From Megalopta genalis (Eukaryota; Arthropoda; Insecta; Hymenoptera; Halictidae): a stretch of DNA of 64,000 nucleotides. Under the pieces are notes generated by a model that was given only the letters and a program-made list of their open reading frames with translations, had not been told where the DNA came from and did no database searches. Made by a program: the position numbers and the translations under genes. The DNA lies in NCBI RefSeq assembly GCF_051020955.1, contig NW_027476218.1, forward strand, positions 394,165-458,164, written 5' to 3'. Shown in pieces: positions 1 through 13,157 of this stretch (positions within the stretch are counted from its first letter, which is position 1; the number at the start of each line of letters is the position of its first letter).

Positions 1-349
1 ATCCATGTGATTCGTATGAATTTGAAGCTAACTCATGTGTTTCGCATGGATTTGAAGCTGTATCACTTATATCGCAATTATCTGAAGATAAATCATTTGT
101 TTCTCACGTATTTGCAGCTAAGCCTTCTAGTTCGCATTGATTTGAAGCTAACTCGATTGTTTCGCCCGCATATGAAGCTATATCACTTATATCGCAATTA
201 TCTGAAGATAAATCATTTGTTTCTCATGTATTTGAAGATAAGCCTTGTACTTCGCATTGATTTGAAGCTAAATCATGTGTTTCGCATGGATTTGAAGCTA
301 ACTCGATTGTTTCGCATGCAGTTGAAGCTAAATCATTTATATCACAAGT

Positions 350-1756
350 ATTTGAAGCTAAACCATTTATTTCGCATGGATTTGAAGATAAGCCTTCTAC
401 TTCGCCTTGATTTGAAGCTAACTCGATTGTTTCACCTGCATTTGAAGCTACATCACTTATATCGCAATTATCTGAAGATAAATCATTTGTTTCTCATGTA
501 TTTGATGCTAAGCCTTCTACTTCGCTTTGATTTGAAGATAAACCACGTGATGCGCATGGACTTGCAACTAACTCGTTTGTATCGCGTGCATTTTTGCTAT
601 ATCACTTACATCGTAATTATCTTAAGTTAAGTCATTTGTTTCTCATGTATTTGAAGCTAAGGCTTCTACTTCGCATTGATTTGCAGATAAATCATGTGTT
701 TCGCTTGGTTTTGAAGCTAACTCGTTTGTTTCGCATGCAGTTGAAGCTAAATGATGTATATCACAAGTATTTGAAGCTGAACCATATGTTTTGCGTGAAT
801 ATTAAGCTAAACCATGTGTTTCGAACGTATTTGAAGCTGAATTATGTGTTTCTCTTGCATTTGAAGCTAACACGTTTGTTTTGCATGCAGTTGAAGCTAA
901 AACATGTACATCACAAGTATCTGGATCTAATTCATCTGTTTCGCAAGAATATGAAGCTATGAAGCTAATCCATGTGATTCGCATGAATTTGAAGCTAAAT
1001 CATGTGTGTCGCATGGATTTGAAGCTGTATCACTTATATCGCAATTATCTGAAGATAAATCATTTGTTTCTTATGTGTTTAAAGCTAAGCCTTCTACTTC
1101 GCATTGATTTGAAGCAAAATCATGTGTAGCGCATGGATTTGAAGCTAACTCGTTTGTTTCGCCGGCCGTTAAAGCTAAATCATGTATATCACAAGTATTT
1201 GTAGCTAAACCATGTGTTTCGCATGAATTTGAAGCTAAGTGATGTCTTTCGCATTGATTTGAAGCTAACTCTTTTGTTTCGCCTGCATTTGGAGACAAAT
1301 CATGTATATCACAAGTATTTGAAGCTATACCGTTTGATTCGCATGGATTTGAAGATAAGCCTCCTACTTCGCCTTGATTTGAAGCTAACTCGCTTGTTTC
1401 ACCTGCATTTGAAGCTACATCACTTATATCGCAATTATCTGAAGATAAATCATTTGTTTCTCATGTATTTGAAGCTAAGCCTTCTACTTCGCTTTGATTT
1501 GAAGATAAACCACGTGATTCGCATGGACTTGAAACTAACTCGTTTGTATCGCGTGCATTTGAAGCTATATCACTTACATCGTAATTATCTGAAGTTAAAT
1601 CATTTGTTTCTTATGTATTTGAAGCTAAGGCTTCTACTTCGCATTGATTTGCAGCTAAATCATGTGTTTCGCTTGGTTTTGAAGCTAACTCGTTTGTTTC
1701 GCATGCAGTTGAAGCTAAATCATGTATATCACAAGTATTTGAAGCTAAACCATTGG
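350..1756 (+). repeat. Diverged duplication, two copies 966 bp apart
   Basis: Sequence near 350-790 (U2 with TTTCACCTGCA, then CTACATCACTTATATCGC, then a unit with AACCACGTGATG) is repeated near 1316-1756 with several substitutions. The offset of 966 bp is not a multiple of 30. Part of the difference is the 8 bp internal duplication at 950-965. The copies differ more than those in the 5-33 kb domain, so this looks like an older duplication. Confidence 0.7.
950..965 (+). repeat. 8-bp duplication marker (TATGAAGC twice)
   Basis: The unit contains TATGAAGCTATGAAGC, an 8 bp tandem duplication inside the otherwise constant TTTGAAGC start, which makes a 38 bp unit. The same lesion in the same context (TCTGTTTCGCAAGA just upstream) recurs near 36108, 41516, 41974, 42102, 45440, 46467, 47886, 52905, 53363, 57330, 57789, 61807 and 62995. 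A shared unusual indel in a shared context points to descent from one mutated unit. Confidence 0.85.
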
Positions 1757-2809
1757 TTTCGCATGGATTTGAAGATAAGCCTTCTACTTCGCACTGATTT
1801 CAAGCTAACTCGATTGTTTCACCTGCATTTGATGCTACATCACTTATATCGCAATTATCTGAAGTTAAATCATTTGCTTCTCATGTATTTGAAGCTAAGC
1901 CGTCTATTTCGCATTGATTTGAATCTAAATCATATGTTTAGCATGGATTTGAGGCTAACCCGTTTGTTTCGCATGCAGTTGAAGCTAAATCATGTACATC
2001 ACAAGTATTTGAAGCTAAACCATTTGTTTCGCATGGATTTGAAGAGAAGCCTCCTACTTCGCATTAATTTGAAGCTAACTCGATTGATTCGACTGCATTT
2101 GAATCTATATCACTTATATCGCAATTATCTGAAGATAAATCATTTGCTTCTCATGTATTTGAAGCTAAGCCGTCTATTTCGCACTGATTTGAAGCTAAAT
2201 CATATGTTTCGCATGGATTTGAAGCTAACTCGTTTTCTTCGCCTGTATTTGAAGATAAATCATATATATCACAAGTATTTGAAGCTAAACCATACGCTTC
2301 GCATGGATTTGAAGCAAAGCCTTCAACTCCGCATTGATTTGAAGATAAATCATGTGTTTCGCTTAGATTTGAAGCTAACACGTTTGTTTCGCATGCAGTT
2401 GATGCTAAATCATGTATATCACAAGTATTTGAAGCTAAACTATTTGTTTCGCATGAGTTTGAAGCTAAGCCTTCTACTTCGCATTGATTTGAAGCTACCT
2501 CATGTGTTTCGCAAGGATTTGAAGCTAACTCGTTTGTTTCGCATGCAGTTGAAGCTGAATCATGTGTATCACAATTATTTGAAGCTAAACCATTTCTTTC
2601 GCATGAATTTGAAGCTAAGCCTTCTACTTCGCATTGATTTGAAGCTAACTCGATTGTTTCGCCTGCATTTGAAGCTGAATCATGTATATCACAAGTATTT
2701 GAAGCTAAATCATTTGTTTCGCATGAATTTGAAGCTAAGCCTTCTACTTGGCATTGATTTGAATCTAAATCATGTGTTTCGCTTGGTTTTGAAGCTAACT
2801 CATCTGTAA
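1214..2809 (+). other. Longest open frame (531 codons), probably not a gene
   Basis: This is the longest uninterrupted reading frame in the window. It translates as a ten-residue repeat of the LKLNHVFRMD type, very rich in Leu, Lys, Arg, His and Phe. I do not recognise the protein. The consensus unit has no stop in this frame and its length is a multiple of three, so the frame stays open by default until an indel or chance stop. Every unit also has an in-frame ATG (CGCATGGAT), so the start means nothing. Codon third positions are mixed (TTG AAG CTA AAT CAT GTG), not the A/T-ending usage expected of a gene in AT-rich DNA. There is no signal peptide, no non-repeat domain and no flanking gene. 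I put the chance that it is translated at well under one in ten. Confidence 0.08.
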
Positions 2810-3640
2810 CGCATGCAGTTGAAGGTGAATCATGTATATCACAAGTATTTGAATCTAAACCGTTTGATTCGCATGGATTTGAAGCTAAGCCTTCTACTTC
2901 GCATTGATTTGCAGCTAAGTCATGTGTTTCGCTTGGTTTTGAAGCTAACTCGTTTGTTTCGCATGCAGTTGAAGCTGAATCATGTATATCACAAGTATTT
3001 GAAGCTAAACCATTTGTTTCGCATGGTTTCGAAAATCAGCCTTCTATTTCGCATTGATTTGAAGCTAAATCATGAGTTTCGCATGGATTTGAAGCTAACT
3101 CGTTTGTTTCGCATGGATTTGGAGCTAACTCATTTGTTTCGCATGCAGTTGAATCAAAATCATGTATATCACAAGTATTTGAAGCTAAACCATTTGATTC
3201 GCATGGATTTGAAGCTGAGCCTTCTACTTCGCATTGATTTGAAGCTACATCAAGTGTTTCGTTTGGATTTGAAGAAAACTCGTTCCTATCGCATGGATTT
3301 AAAGCTAACTCGTTTGTTTCGCATGCTGTTGAAGCTAAATCTAGTATATCACAAGTATTAGAAGCTAAACCATTTGTTTCGCATGGAATCGAAAATCAAC
3401 CTTCTATTTCGCATTGATTTGAAGCTAACTCGTTTGTTTCGCATGGATTTGAAGCTAAATCATTTGTTTCGCATGCTGTTGAAGCATATTCATGTATATC
3501 ACAAGTATTTGAAGGTAAACCATTTGATTCGCATGGATTTGATGCTAAGCCTTCTAGTTCGCATTGAGTTGAAGCTAAATCAATTGTTTCGTTTGGATTT
3601 GTAGAAAACTCGTTTGTTTCGCCTGCAGTTGAAGCTATAT

Positions 3641-5040
3641 CACTTATGTTCGCAAGTATTTGAAGCTAAATCATTCGTTTCGCATGGAGTTGCAGCTAAG
3701 CCTTCTATTTCGCATTGAATTGAAGCTAAATCATGTGTTTCGCTTGGATTTGAAGCTAACTCGTTTGTTTCGCATGCAGTTGAACCTAAATCATGTATAT
3801 AACAAGTATTTGAAGCTAAACCATTTGTTCTGCATGGATTCGAAGATAAGCCTTGCACTTCGCATTGATTTGATGCTGAGTCATGTGTTTCGCCTGAATT
3901 TGAAGCAAACACGTTTGTTTCAGATGCAGTTGAGGCTAAATCATGCATATCACAAGTATATAAAGCTGAACCATTTGTTTCGCATGAATATTAATGTAAT
4001 CCATGTGTTTCGCATGAATTTGAAGCTAAATCATGTGTTTCGCATGGATTTGAAGCTACTCGTTTGTTTCGCACGCTGTTGCAGCTAAATCATGTATATC
4101 ACATGTATTTGAAGCTAAACCATTTGTTTCGCATGGATTCGAAGATCAGCCTTCTACTTCGCATTGATTTGAAGCTAAATCAAGTGTATCGCATAGATTT
4201 GAAGCTAACTCGTTTGTTTCGCATGGAGTTGAAGCTAACTCGTTTGTTTCGCATGGATTTGAAGCTAACTCATTTGTTTCCCATGCAGTTGAAGCAAATT
4301 TATGTATATCACAAGTATTTGAAGCTAAACCATTTGATTCGCATGGATTTGATGCTAAGCCTTCTACTTCGCATTGAGTTGAAGCTAAATCATGTGTTTC
4401 TCATGGATTTAAAGCTAACACCTTTGTTTCGCATGCAGTTGAATCAAAATCATGTATATCACAAGTATTTGAAACTAAACCATTTGTTTCGCATGGATTC
4501 GAAGATCAGCCTTCCACTTCGCATTGATTTGAAGCTAAATCAAGTGTTACTCTTGGATTTGAAGTTAACTCGTTAGTTTCGCATGCAGTTGAAGCTAAAT
4601 CATGAATATCACAAGTATTTGAAGCTAAACCATTTGATTCTCATGGATTTGGAGCTAAGTCTTCTACTTCGCAATTGATTTCGAGCTAAATCATGTGTTT
4701 CGCATGGATTTAAAGCTAACACCTTTGTTTCGCATGCAGTTGAATCTAAATCATTTATATCACAAGTATTTGAAGCTAAACCATTTATTTCGCATGGATT
4801 TGAAGTTAACTCGTTTCTATCGCATGGATTTAAAGCTAACTCGTTTGTTTCGCATGCAGTTGAAGCTATATCATGTATATCACAAGTATTTGAATCTAAA
4901 CCATTTGATTCCCATGGATTTGGATCTAAGCCTTCTACTTCGCATTGATTTGGAGCTAAATCATTTGTTTCGCATGGATTTAAAGCTAACACTTTTGTTT
5001 CGCATGCAGTTGAAGCTAAATCATATATATCACAAGTATT
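3641..5040 (+). repeat. Plain 150-bp five-unit satellite segment
   Basis: This stretch shows the 150 bp order U1-U2-U3-U4-U5 most simply, with occasional doubled U2 units (for example at 4201-4290). One-base indels near 4052 (GAAGCTACTCG) and 4671 (CGCAATTGATTTCGAG) shift the frames. It opens with the 31 bp TTATGTTCGCAAG unit near 3647 and grades into the next domain where the CGAAAATCAGCC and TCCCAAG variants begin to dominate (5.07-5.36 kb). Confidence 0.8.
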
Positions 5041-5250
5041 TGAAGCTAAACAATTTGTTGCGTATGGATTCTAAAATCAGCCTTCTATTTCGCAATGATT
5101 TGAAGCTAAATCATGTGTTTCTCATGGATTTGAAGCTAACTCGTTTTTATCGCATGGATTTAAATCTAACTGGTTTGTTTCGCATGCAGTTGAAGCTAAA
5201 TCATGTATATCACAAGTATTTGAAGCTAAACCATTTGTTTCGCGTGGATC

Positions 5251-7052
5251 CGAAAATCAGCCTTCTATTTCGCATTGATTTGAATCTAAATCATGAGCTT
5301 CGCATGGATTTGAAGCAAACTCGTTCGTTTCGCATGCAGTTGAAGCTATATCACTTATGGTCCCAAGTGTTTGAAGCTAAATCATTCGTTTCGCAAGGAG
5401 TTCAAGCTAAGACTTCTACTTCGCATGGATTTGAAGCAAAATCATGTATATCACAAGTATTTGAAGCTAAACAATTTGATTCGCATGGATTCGAAGATCA
5501 GCCTTCTACTTCGAATTGATTTGATGCTAAATCATGTGTTTCGCTTGTATTTGAAGCTAACTCGATTGTTTCGCATGCAGTTGAAGCTAAATCATGTATA
5601 TCAAAAGTATTTGAAGCTAAACCTTTTGTTTCGCATAAATATTAAGCTAAACCATGTGTTATGCATGAATTTGAAGCTAAATCATGTGTTTCGCTTGGAT
5701 TTGAAGCCAACTCGTTTGTTTCGCCTGCAGTTGATGCTAAATCTAATATATCACAAGTATTTGAAGCTAAACCATTTGTTTCGCATGGATTCGAAAATCA
5801 GCCTTCTATATCGCATTGATTTGAAGCTAAATCATGTGTTTCTCATGGATTTGAAGCTATCTCGCTTCTATTGCATGGATTTAAAGCTAACTCGTTTGTT
5901 TCGCATGCTGTTGAAGCTAAATCTAGTATATCACAAATATTTGAAGCTAAACCATTTGTTTCGCATGGATTCGAAAATCAGCCTTCTATATCGCATTGAT
6001 TTGAAGCTAAATCATGTGTTTCGCATGGATTTGAAGCTATCTCGTTTCTATCGCATGGATTTAAAGCTATATCGTTTGTTTCGCATGCTGTTGAAGCTAA
6101 ATCTAGTATATCACAAGTATTTGAAGCTAAACCATTTGTTTCGCATGGATTCGAAAATCAGCCTTCTATTTCGCATTGATTTGAATCTAAATCATGAGCT
6201 TCGCATGGATTTGAAGCAAACTCGTTCGTTTCGCATGCAGTTGAAGCTATATCACTTATGGTCCCAAGTGTTTGAAGCTAAATCATTCGTTTCGCAAGGA
6301 GTTCAAGCTAAGACTTCTACTTCGCATGGATTTGAAGCAAAATCATGTATATCACAAGTATTTGAAGCTAAACAATTTGATTCGCATGGATTCGAAGATC
6401 AGCCTTCTACTTCGAATTGATTTGATGCTAAATCATGTGTTTCGCTTGTATTTGAAGCTAACTCGATTGTTTCACATGCAGTTGAAGCTAAATCATGTAT
6501 ATCAAAAGTATTTGAAGCTAAACCTTTTGTTTCGCATAAATATTAAGCTAAACCATGTGTTATGCATGAATTTGAAGCTAAATCATGTGTTTCGCTTGGA
6601 TTTGAAGCCAACTCGTTTGTTTCGCCTGCAGTTGATGCTAAATCTAGTATATCACAAGTATTTGAAGCTAAACCATTTGTTTCGCATGGATTCGAAAATC
6701 AGCCTTCTATATCGCATTGATTTGAAGCTAAATCATGTGTTTCTCATGGATTTGAAGCTATCTCGTTTCTATCGCATGGATTTAAAGCTAACTCGTTTGT
6801 TTCGCATGCTGTTGAAGCTAAATCTAGTATATCACAAGTATTTGAAGCTAAACCATTTGTTTCGCATGGATTCGAAAATCAGCCTTCTATTTCGCATTGA
6901 TTTGAATCTAAATCATGAGTTTCGCATGGATTTGAAGCAAACTCGTTCGTTTCGCATGCAGTTGAAGCTATATCACTTATGGTCCCAAGTGTTTGAAGCT
7001 AAATCATTCGTTTCGCATGGAGTTCAAGCTAAGACTTTTACTTCGCATTGAT
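5251..7052 (+). repeat. 901-bp tandem duplication
   Basis: Sequence from about 5251 is repeated from about 6152 with an offset of 901 bp (thirty units plus one base). The matching includes private changes such as TCATGAGCTTCGC and TTATTAAGC-type TAA variants. The copies match for about 750 bp and then part near 5999 and 6900. Inside the first copy a 180 bp block (about 5761-5940) is itself repeated at 5941-6120. Confidence 0.88.
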
Positions 7053-7717
7053 TTGGAGCTAAATCATGTGTTTCGCATGGATTTAAAGCTAACGCGTTTC
7101 TTTCGCATGCAGTTGTAGCTAAATCTAGTATATCACAAGTATTTGAAGCTAAACCATTTGTTTCGCATGGATTCGAAAATCAGCCTTCTATTTCGCATTG
7201 ATTTGAATCTAAATGATGAGTTTCGCATGGATTTGAAGCTAACTCGTTTGTTTCGCATGCAGTTGAAGCAAAATCATGTATATCACAAGTATTTGAAGCT
7301 AAATCATTCGTTTCGCATGGATTCGAAGTTCAGCCTTCTATATCGCATTGATTTGAAGCTAAATCATGTGTTTCTCATGGATTTAAAGCTATCTCGTTTC
7401 TATCGCATGGATTTAAAGCTAACTCGTTTGTTTCGCATGCAGTTGAAGCTCAATCATGTATATCTCAAGTATTTGAAGCTAAACCATTTGTTTCGCATGG
7501 GTTTTGAAGCTAAGCCTTCTACTTCGCATTGATTTGAAGCCAAATCATGTGTTTCTCATGGATTTAAAGCTAACACGTTTGTTTCGCATGCAGTTGAAGC
7601 TATATCACTTATGGTCCCAAGTGTTTGAAGCTAAATCATTCGTGTCGCATGGAGTTCAAGCTAAGACTTCTACTTCGCATTGATTTGCAGCTAAATCATG
7701 TGTTTCGCATGGATTTA

Positions 7718-10394
7718 AAGCTAACGCGTTTCTTTCGCATGCAGTTGTAGCTAAATCTAGTATATCACAAGTATTTGAAGCTAACCTATTTGTTTCGCAT
7801 GGATTCGAAAATCAGCCTTCTATTTCGCATTGATTTGAATCTAAATCACGAGTTTCGCATGGATTCGAAAATCAGCCTTCTAGTTCGCATTGATTTGAAT
7901 CTAAATCATGAGTTTCGCATGGATTTGAAGCTAACTCGCTTGGTTCGCATGGATTTGAAGCAAACTCGTTCGTTTCGCATGCAGTTGAAGCAAAATCATG
8001 TATATCACAAGTATTTGAAGCTAAATCATTCGTTTCGCATGGATTTGAAGCTAACTCGTTTGTTTCAGATACAGTTGAAGCTAAATCATGTATATCAAAG
8101 GAATTTGAAGCTGAATCATTTGTTTCGCATGGATTCGAAAATCAGCATTCTATTTCGCATTGATTTCAAGCTAAATCATGAGTTTCGCATGGACTTGAAG
8201 CTAACTCGTTTGTTTCGCATGGATTTGAAGCAAAATCATGTATATCACTAGTATTTGAAGCTAAACAATTTGATTCGCATGGATTCGAAGTTCAGCCTTC
8301 TACTTCGAATTGATTTGATGCTAAATCATGTGTTTGGCTTGTATTTGAAGCTAACTCGATTTTTTTCGCATGCAGTTGAAGCTAAATCATGTATATCAAA
8401 AGTATTTGAAGCTAAACCTTTTGTTTCGCATAAATATTAAGCTAAACCATGTGTTATGCATGAATTTGAAGCTAAATCATGTGATTCGCTTGGATTTGAA
8501 GCCAACTCGTTTGTTTCGCCTGCAGTTGATGCTAAATCTATTATATCACAAGTATTTGAAGCTAAACCATTTGTTTCGCATGGATTCGAAAATCAGCCTT
8601 CTATATCGCATTGATTTGAAGATAAATCATGTGTTTCTCATGGATTTGAAGCTATCTCGTTTCTATCGCATGGATTTAAAGCTAACTCGTTTGTTTCGCA
8701 TGCTGTTGAAGCTAAATCTAGTATATCACAAGTATTTGAAGCTAAACCATTTGTTTCGCATGGATTCGAAAATCAGCCTTCTATTTCGCATTGATTTGAA
8801 TCTAAATCATGAGTTTCGCATGGATTTGAAGCAAACTCGTTCGTTTCGCATGCAGTTGAAGCTATATCACTTATGGTCCCAAGTATTTGAAGCTAAACCA
8901 TTTGTTTCGCAAGGGGTTTTGAAGCTAAGCCTTCTACTTCGCATTGATTTGAAGCCAAATCATGTGTTTCTCATGGATTTAAAGCTAACACGTTTGTTTC
9001 GCATGCAGTTGAAGCTCAATCACGTATATCACAAGTATTTGAAGCTAAACCATTTGTTTCGCATGGATTCGAAAATCAGCCTTCTACTTCGCATTGATTT
9101 GAAGATAAACCATGTGTTAGGCTTGGATTTGAAGCTAACTCGTTTGTTTCGCATGCAGTTGAAGCTGTATCACTTATATCGCAAGTATTTGAAGCTAAAT
9201 CATTTGTGTCGCATGGATTCGAAAATCAGCCTTCTACTTCGCATTGATTTGAAGCTAAATCAAGTGTTTCGCTTGGATTTGAAGTTAACTCGTTAGTTTC
9301 GCATGCAGTTGAACCTAAATCATGTATATCACAAGTATTTGAAGCTAAACCATTTGATTCTCATGGATTTGGAGCTAAGCCTTCCAACTTCGCATTCATT
9401 TAGAGATAAATCATGTGTTTCGCATGGACTTAAAGCTAACACGTTTGTTTCGCATGCAGTAGAAGCTAAATCATGTATATCACAAGTATTTGAAGTTAAT
9501 CCATTTGTTTTGCATGGATTCGAAAATCAGCCTACTATTTCGCATTGATTTGAAGCCAAATCATGTGTTTCTCATGGATTTAAAGCTAACACGTTTGTTT
9601 CGCATGCAGTTGAAGCTCAATCATGTATATCTCAAGTATTTGAAGCTAAACCATTTGTTTCGCATGGGTTTTGAAGCTAAGCCTTCTACTTCGCATTGAT
9701 TTGAAGCCAAATCATGTGTTTCTCATGGATTTAAAGCTAACACGTTTGTTTCGCATGCAGTTGAAGCTCAATCACGTATATCACAAGTATTTGAAGCTAA
9801 ACCATTTGTTTCGCATGGATTCGAAAATCAGCCTTCTACTTCGCATTGATTTGGAGCTAAATCACGAGTTTCGCATGGATTCGAAAATCAGCCTTCTATT
9901 TCGCATTGATTTGAATCTAAATCATGAGTTTCGCATGGATTTGAAGCAAACTCGTCCGTTTCGCATGCAGTTGAAGCTATATCACTTATGGTCCCAAGTG
10001 TTTGAAGCTAAATCATTCGTTTCGCAAGGAGTTCAAGCTAAGACTTCTACTTCGCATTGATTTGGAGCTAAATCATGTGTTTGGCATGGATTTGAAGCTA
10101 TCACGTTTCTTTCGCATGCAGTTGAAGCTAAATCATGTATATCACTAGTATTTGAAGCTAAACCATTTGTTTCGCATGGATTCGAAAATCAGCCTTCTAT
10201 ATCGCATTGATTTGAAGCTAAATCATGTGTTTCTCATGGATTTAAAGCTATCTCGTTTCTACCGCATCGATTTAAAGCTAACTCGTTTGTTTCGCATGCT
10301 GTTGAAGCTAAATCTAGTATATCACAAGTATTTGAAGCTAAACCATTTGTTTCGCATGGATTCGAAAATCAGCCTTCTATTTCGCATTGATTTG
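7718..10394 (+). repeat. 2.7-kb segmental duplication, copy A
   Basis: This stretch recurs at about 13158-15833, offset 5440 bp. Shared private features include GATTTTTTTCGCATGC (8361 and 13800), GAATTGATTTGATGC, the TATTAAGC variant, TCCAACTTCGCATTC (9386 and 14825) and CGCATCGATTTAAAGC. The offset drops to 5439 after a one-base difference near 8910 (CGCAAGGGGTTTTG against CGCATGGGTTTTG). A sub-block at about 9283-9855 also recurs at about 12227-12799. Confidence 0.88.
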
Positions 10395-11352
10395 AATCTA
10401 AATCATGTGTTTCACATGGATTTGAAGCTAACTCGTTTGTTTCGCATGCAGTTGAAGCTATATCACTTATGGTCCCAAGTGTTTGAAGCTAAATCATTCG
10501 TTTCGCATGGAGTTCAAGCTAAGACTTCTACTTCGCATTGATTTGGAGCTAAATCATGTGTTTCGCATGGATTTAAAGCTAACGCGTTTCTTTCGCATGC
10601 AGTTGTAGCTAAATCTAGTATATCACAAGTATTTGAAGCTAAACCATTTGTTTCGCATGGATTCGAAAATCAGCCTTCTATTTCGCATTGATTTGAATCT
10701 AAATCATGAGTTTCGCATGGACTTGAAGCTAACTCGTTTGTTTCGCATGGATTTGAAGCAAAATCATGTATATCACAAGTATCTGAAGCTAAACCATTTG
10801 TTTCGCATGGATTCGAAAATCAGCCTTCCACTTCGCATTGATTTGAAGCTAAATCGTGTGTTTCTCATGGATTTAAAGCTATCTCGTTTCTATCGCATGG
10901 ATTTAAAGCTAACTCGTTTGTTTCGCATGCTGTTGAAGCTAAATCTAGTATATCACAAGTATTTGAAGCTAAACCATTTGTTTCGCATGGATTCGAAAAT
11001 CAGCCTTCTATTTCGCATTGATTTGAATCTAAATCATGAGTTTCGCATGGATTTGAAGCTAACTCGTTTGTTTCGCATGCAGTTGAAGCAAAATCATGTA
11101 TATCACAAGTATTTGAAGCTAAATCATTCGTTTCGCATGGATTTGAAGCTAACTCATTTGTTTCAGATACAGTTGAAGCTAAATCATGTATATCAAAGGA
11201 ATTTGAAGCTGAATCATTTGTTTCGCATGGATTCGAAAATCAGCCTTCTATTTCGCATTGATTTCAAGCTAAATCATGAGTTTCGCATGGACTTGAAGCT
11301 AACTCGTTTGTTTCGCATGGATTTGAAGCAAAATCATGTATATCACAAGTAT

Positions 11353-12228
11353 TTGAAGCTAAACAATTTGATTCGCATGGATTCGAAGTTCAGCCTTCTA
11401 CTTCGAATTGATTTGATGCTAAATCATGTGTTTCGCTTGTATTTGAAGCTAACTCGATTGTTTCGCATGCAGTTGAAGCTAAATCATGTATATCAAAAGT
11501 ATTTGAAGCTAAACCTTTTGTTTCGCATAAATATTAAGCTAAACCATGTGTTATGCATGAATTTGAAGCTAAATCATGTGTTTCGCTTGGATTTGAAGCC
11601 AACTCGTTTGTTTCGCCTGCAGTTGATGCTAAATCTAGTATATCACAAGTATTTGAAGCTAAACCATTTGTTTCGCATGGATTCGAAAATCAGCCTTCTA
11701 TATCGCATTGATTTGAAGCTAAATCATGTGTTTCTCATGGATTTGAAGCTATCTCGTTTCTATCGCATGGATTTAAAGCTAACTCGTTTGTTTCGCATGC
11801 TGTTGAAGCTAAATCAAGTATAACACAAGTATTTGAAGCTAAACAATTTGATTCGCATGGATTCGAAGTTCAGCCTTCTACTTCGAATTGATTTGATGCT
11901 AAATCATGTGTTTCGCTTGTATTTGAAGCTAACTCGATTGTTTGGCAAGCAGTTGAAGCTAAATCATGTATATCAAAAGTATTTGAAGCTAAACCTTTTG
12001 TTTCGCATAAATATTAAGCTAAACCATGTGTTATGCATGAATTTGAAGCTAAATCATGTGTTTCGCTTGGATTTGAAGCCAACTCGTTTGTTTCGCCTGC
12101 AGTTGATGCTACATCTAGTATATCACAAGTATTTGAAGCTAAACCATTTGTTTCGCATGGATTCGAAAATCAGCCTTCTATATCGCATTGATTTGAAGCT
12201 AAATCATGTGTTTCTCATGGATTTGAAG
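11353..12228 (+). repeat. 480-bp tandem duplication without the 31-bp unit
   Basis: The block starting GCTAAACAATTTGATTCGC occurs near 11361 and again near 11841. Its 480 bp period is exactly sixteen units, because this block lacks the 31 bp U3. The copies part near 12228. The junction unit has the private change AGTATAACACAAG (about 11817), which also appears near 17887 and 18067, showing that duplications here have shared ends. Confidence 0.85.
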
Positions 12229-13157
12229 TTAACTCGTTAGTTTCGCATGCAGTTGAACCTAAATCATGTATATCACAAGTATTTGAAGCTAAACCATTTG
12301 ATTCTCATGGATTTGGAGCTAAGCCTTCCAACTTCGCATTCATTTAGAGATAAATCATGTGTTTCGCATGGACTTAAAGCTAACACGTTTGTTTCGCATG
12401 CAGTAGAAGCTAAATCATGTATATCACAAGTATTTGAAGTTAATCCATTTGTTTTGCATGGATTCGAAAATCAGCCTTCTATTTCGCATTGATTTGAAGC
12501 CAAATCATGTGTTTCTCATGGATTTAAAGCTAACACGTTTGTTTCGCATGCAGTTGAAGCTCAATCATGTATATCTCAAGTATTTGAAGCTAAACCATTT
12601 GTTTCGCATGGGTTTTGAAGCTAAGCCTTCTACTTCGCATTGATTTGAAGCCAAATCATGTGTTTCTCATGGATTTAAAGCTAACACGTTTGTTTCGCAT
12701 GCAGTTGAAGCTCAATCACGTATATCACAAGTATTTGAAGCTAAACCATTTGTTTCGCATGGATTCGAAAATCAGCCTTCTACTTCGCATTGATTTGGAG
12801 CTAAATCATGTGTTTCGCATGGATTTAAAGCTAACGCGTTTGTTTCGCATGCAGTTGTAGCTAAATCTAGTATATCACAAGTATTTGAAGCTAACCTATT
12901 TGTTTCGCATGGATTCGATAATCAGCCTTCTATTTCGCATTGATTTGAATCTAAATCATGAGTTTCGCATGGATATGAGGCTAACTCGTTTGGTTCGCAT
13001 GGATTTAAAGCTAACTCGTTTGTTTCGCATGCTGTTGAAGCTAAATCTAGTATATCACAAGTATTTGAAGCTAAACCATTTGTTTCGCATGGATTCGAAA
13101 ATCAGCCTTCTATTTCGCATTTATTTGGAGCTAAATCATTTGTTTCGCATGGATTTA

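Larger units (their letters stand above)
1..3640 (+). repeat. Left domain: diverged satellite subfamily
   Basis: Units here are more diverged than in the rest of the window. Many U3 positions carry TATATCGCAATTATCT and many U4 positions carry TTTCTCATGTA. In places U5 is followed directly by U2, giving a four-unit, 120 bp repeat instead of five. Indels are few, so the forward LKLNHVFRMD-type frame stays open for long runs. The segment near 350-790 recurs near 1316-1756. The segment near 2010-2152 matches the last 150 bases of the window as well as sites near 34.6, 44.1, 55.2 and 59.7 kb, all sharing CATTAATTTGAAGC followed by TCGATTGATTCGACTGC. The domain ends at a 31 bp unit (TTATGTTCGCAAG) near 3647. 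Confidence 0.85.

Noticed and set aside
1214..2809. A 531-codon forward open frame as a real repetitive protein gene
   Set aside because: The repeat consensus is stop-free in this frame and 30 bp is a multiple of three, so long open runs are expected. The frame has no non-repeat domain, its ATGs recur in every unit, its codon usage does not fit AT-rich DNA, and related segments break by simple indels.
10633..11823. A series of forward open frames of 100-400 codons between 5 and 33 kb as a gene family
   Set aside because: They end at the same two places each time (the 31 bp unit followed by TGA, or a +1 unit) and start at an arbitrary ATG. They are the same repeat read between frame breaks.
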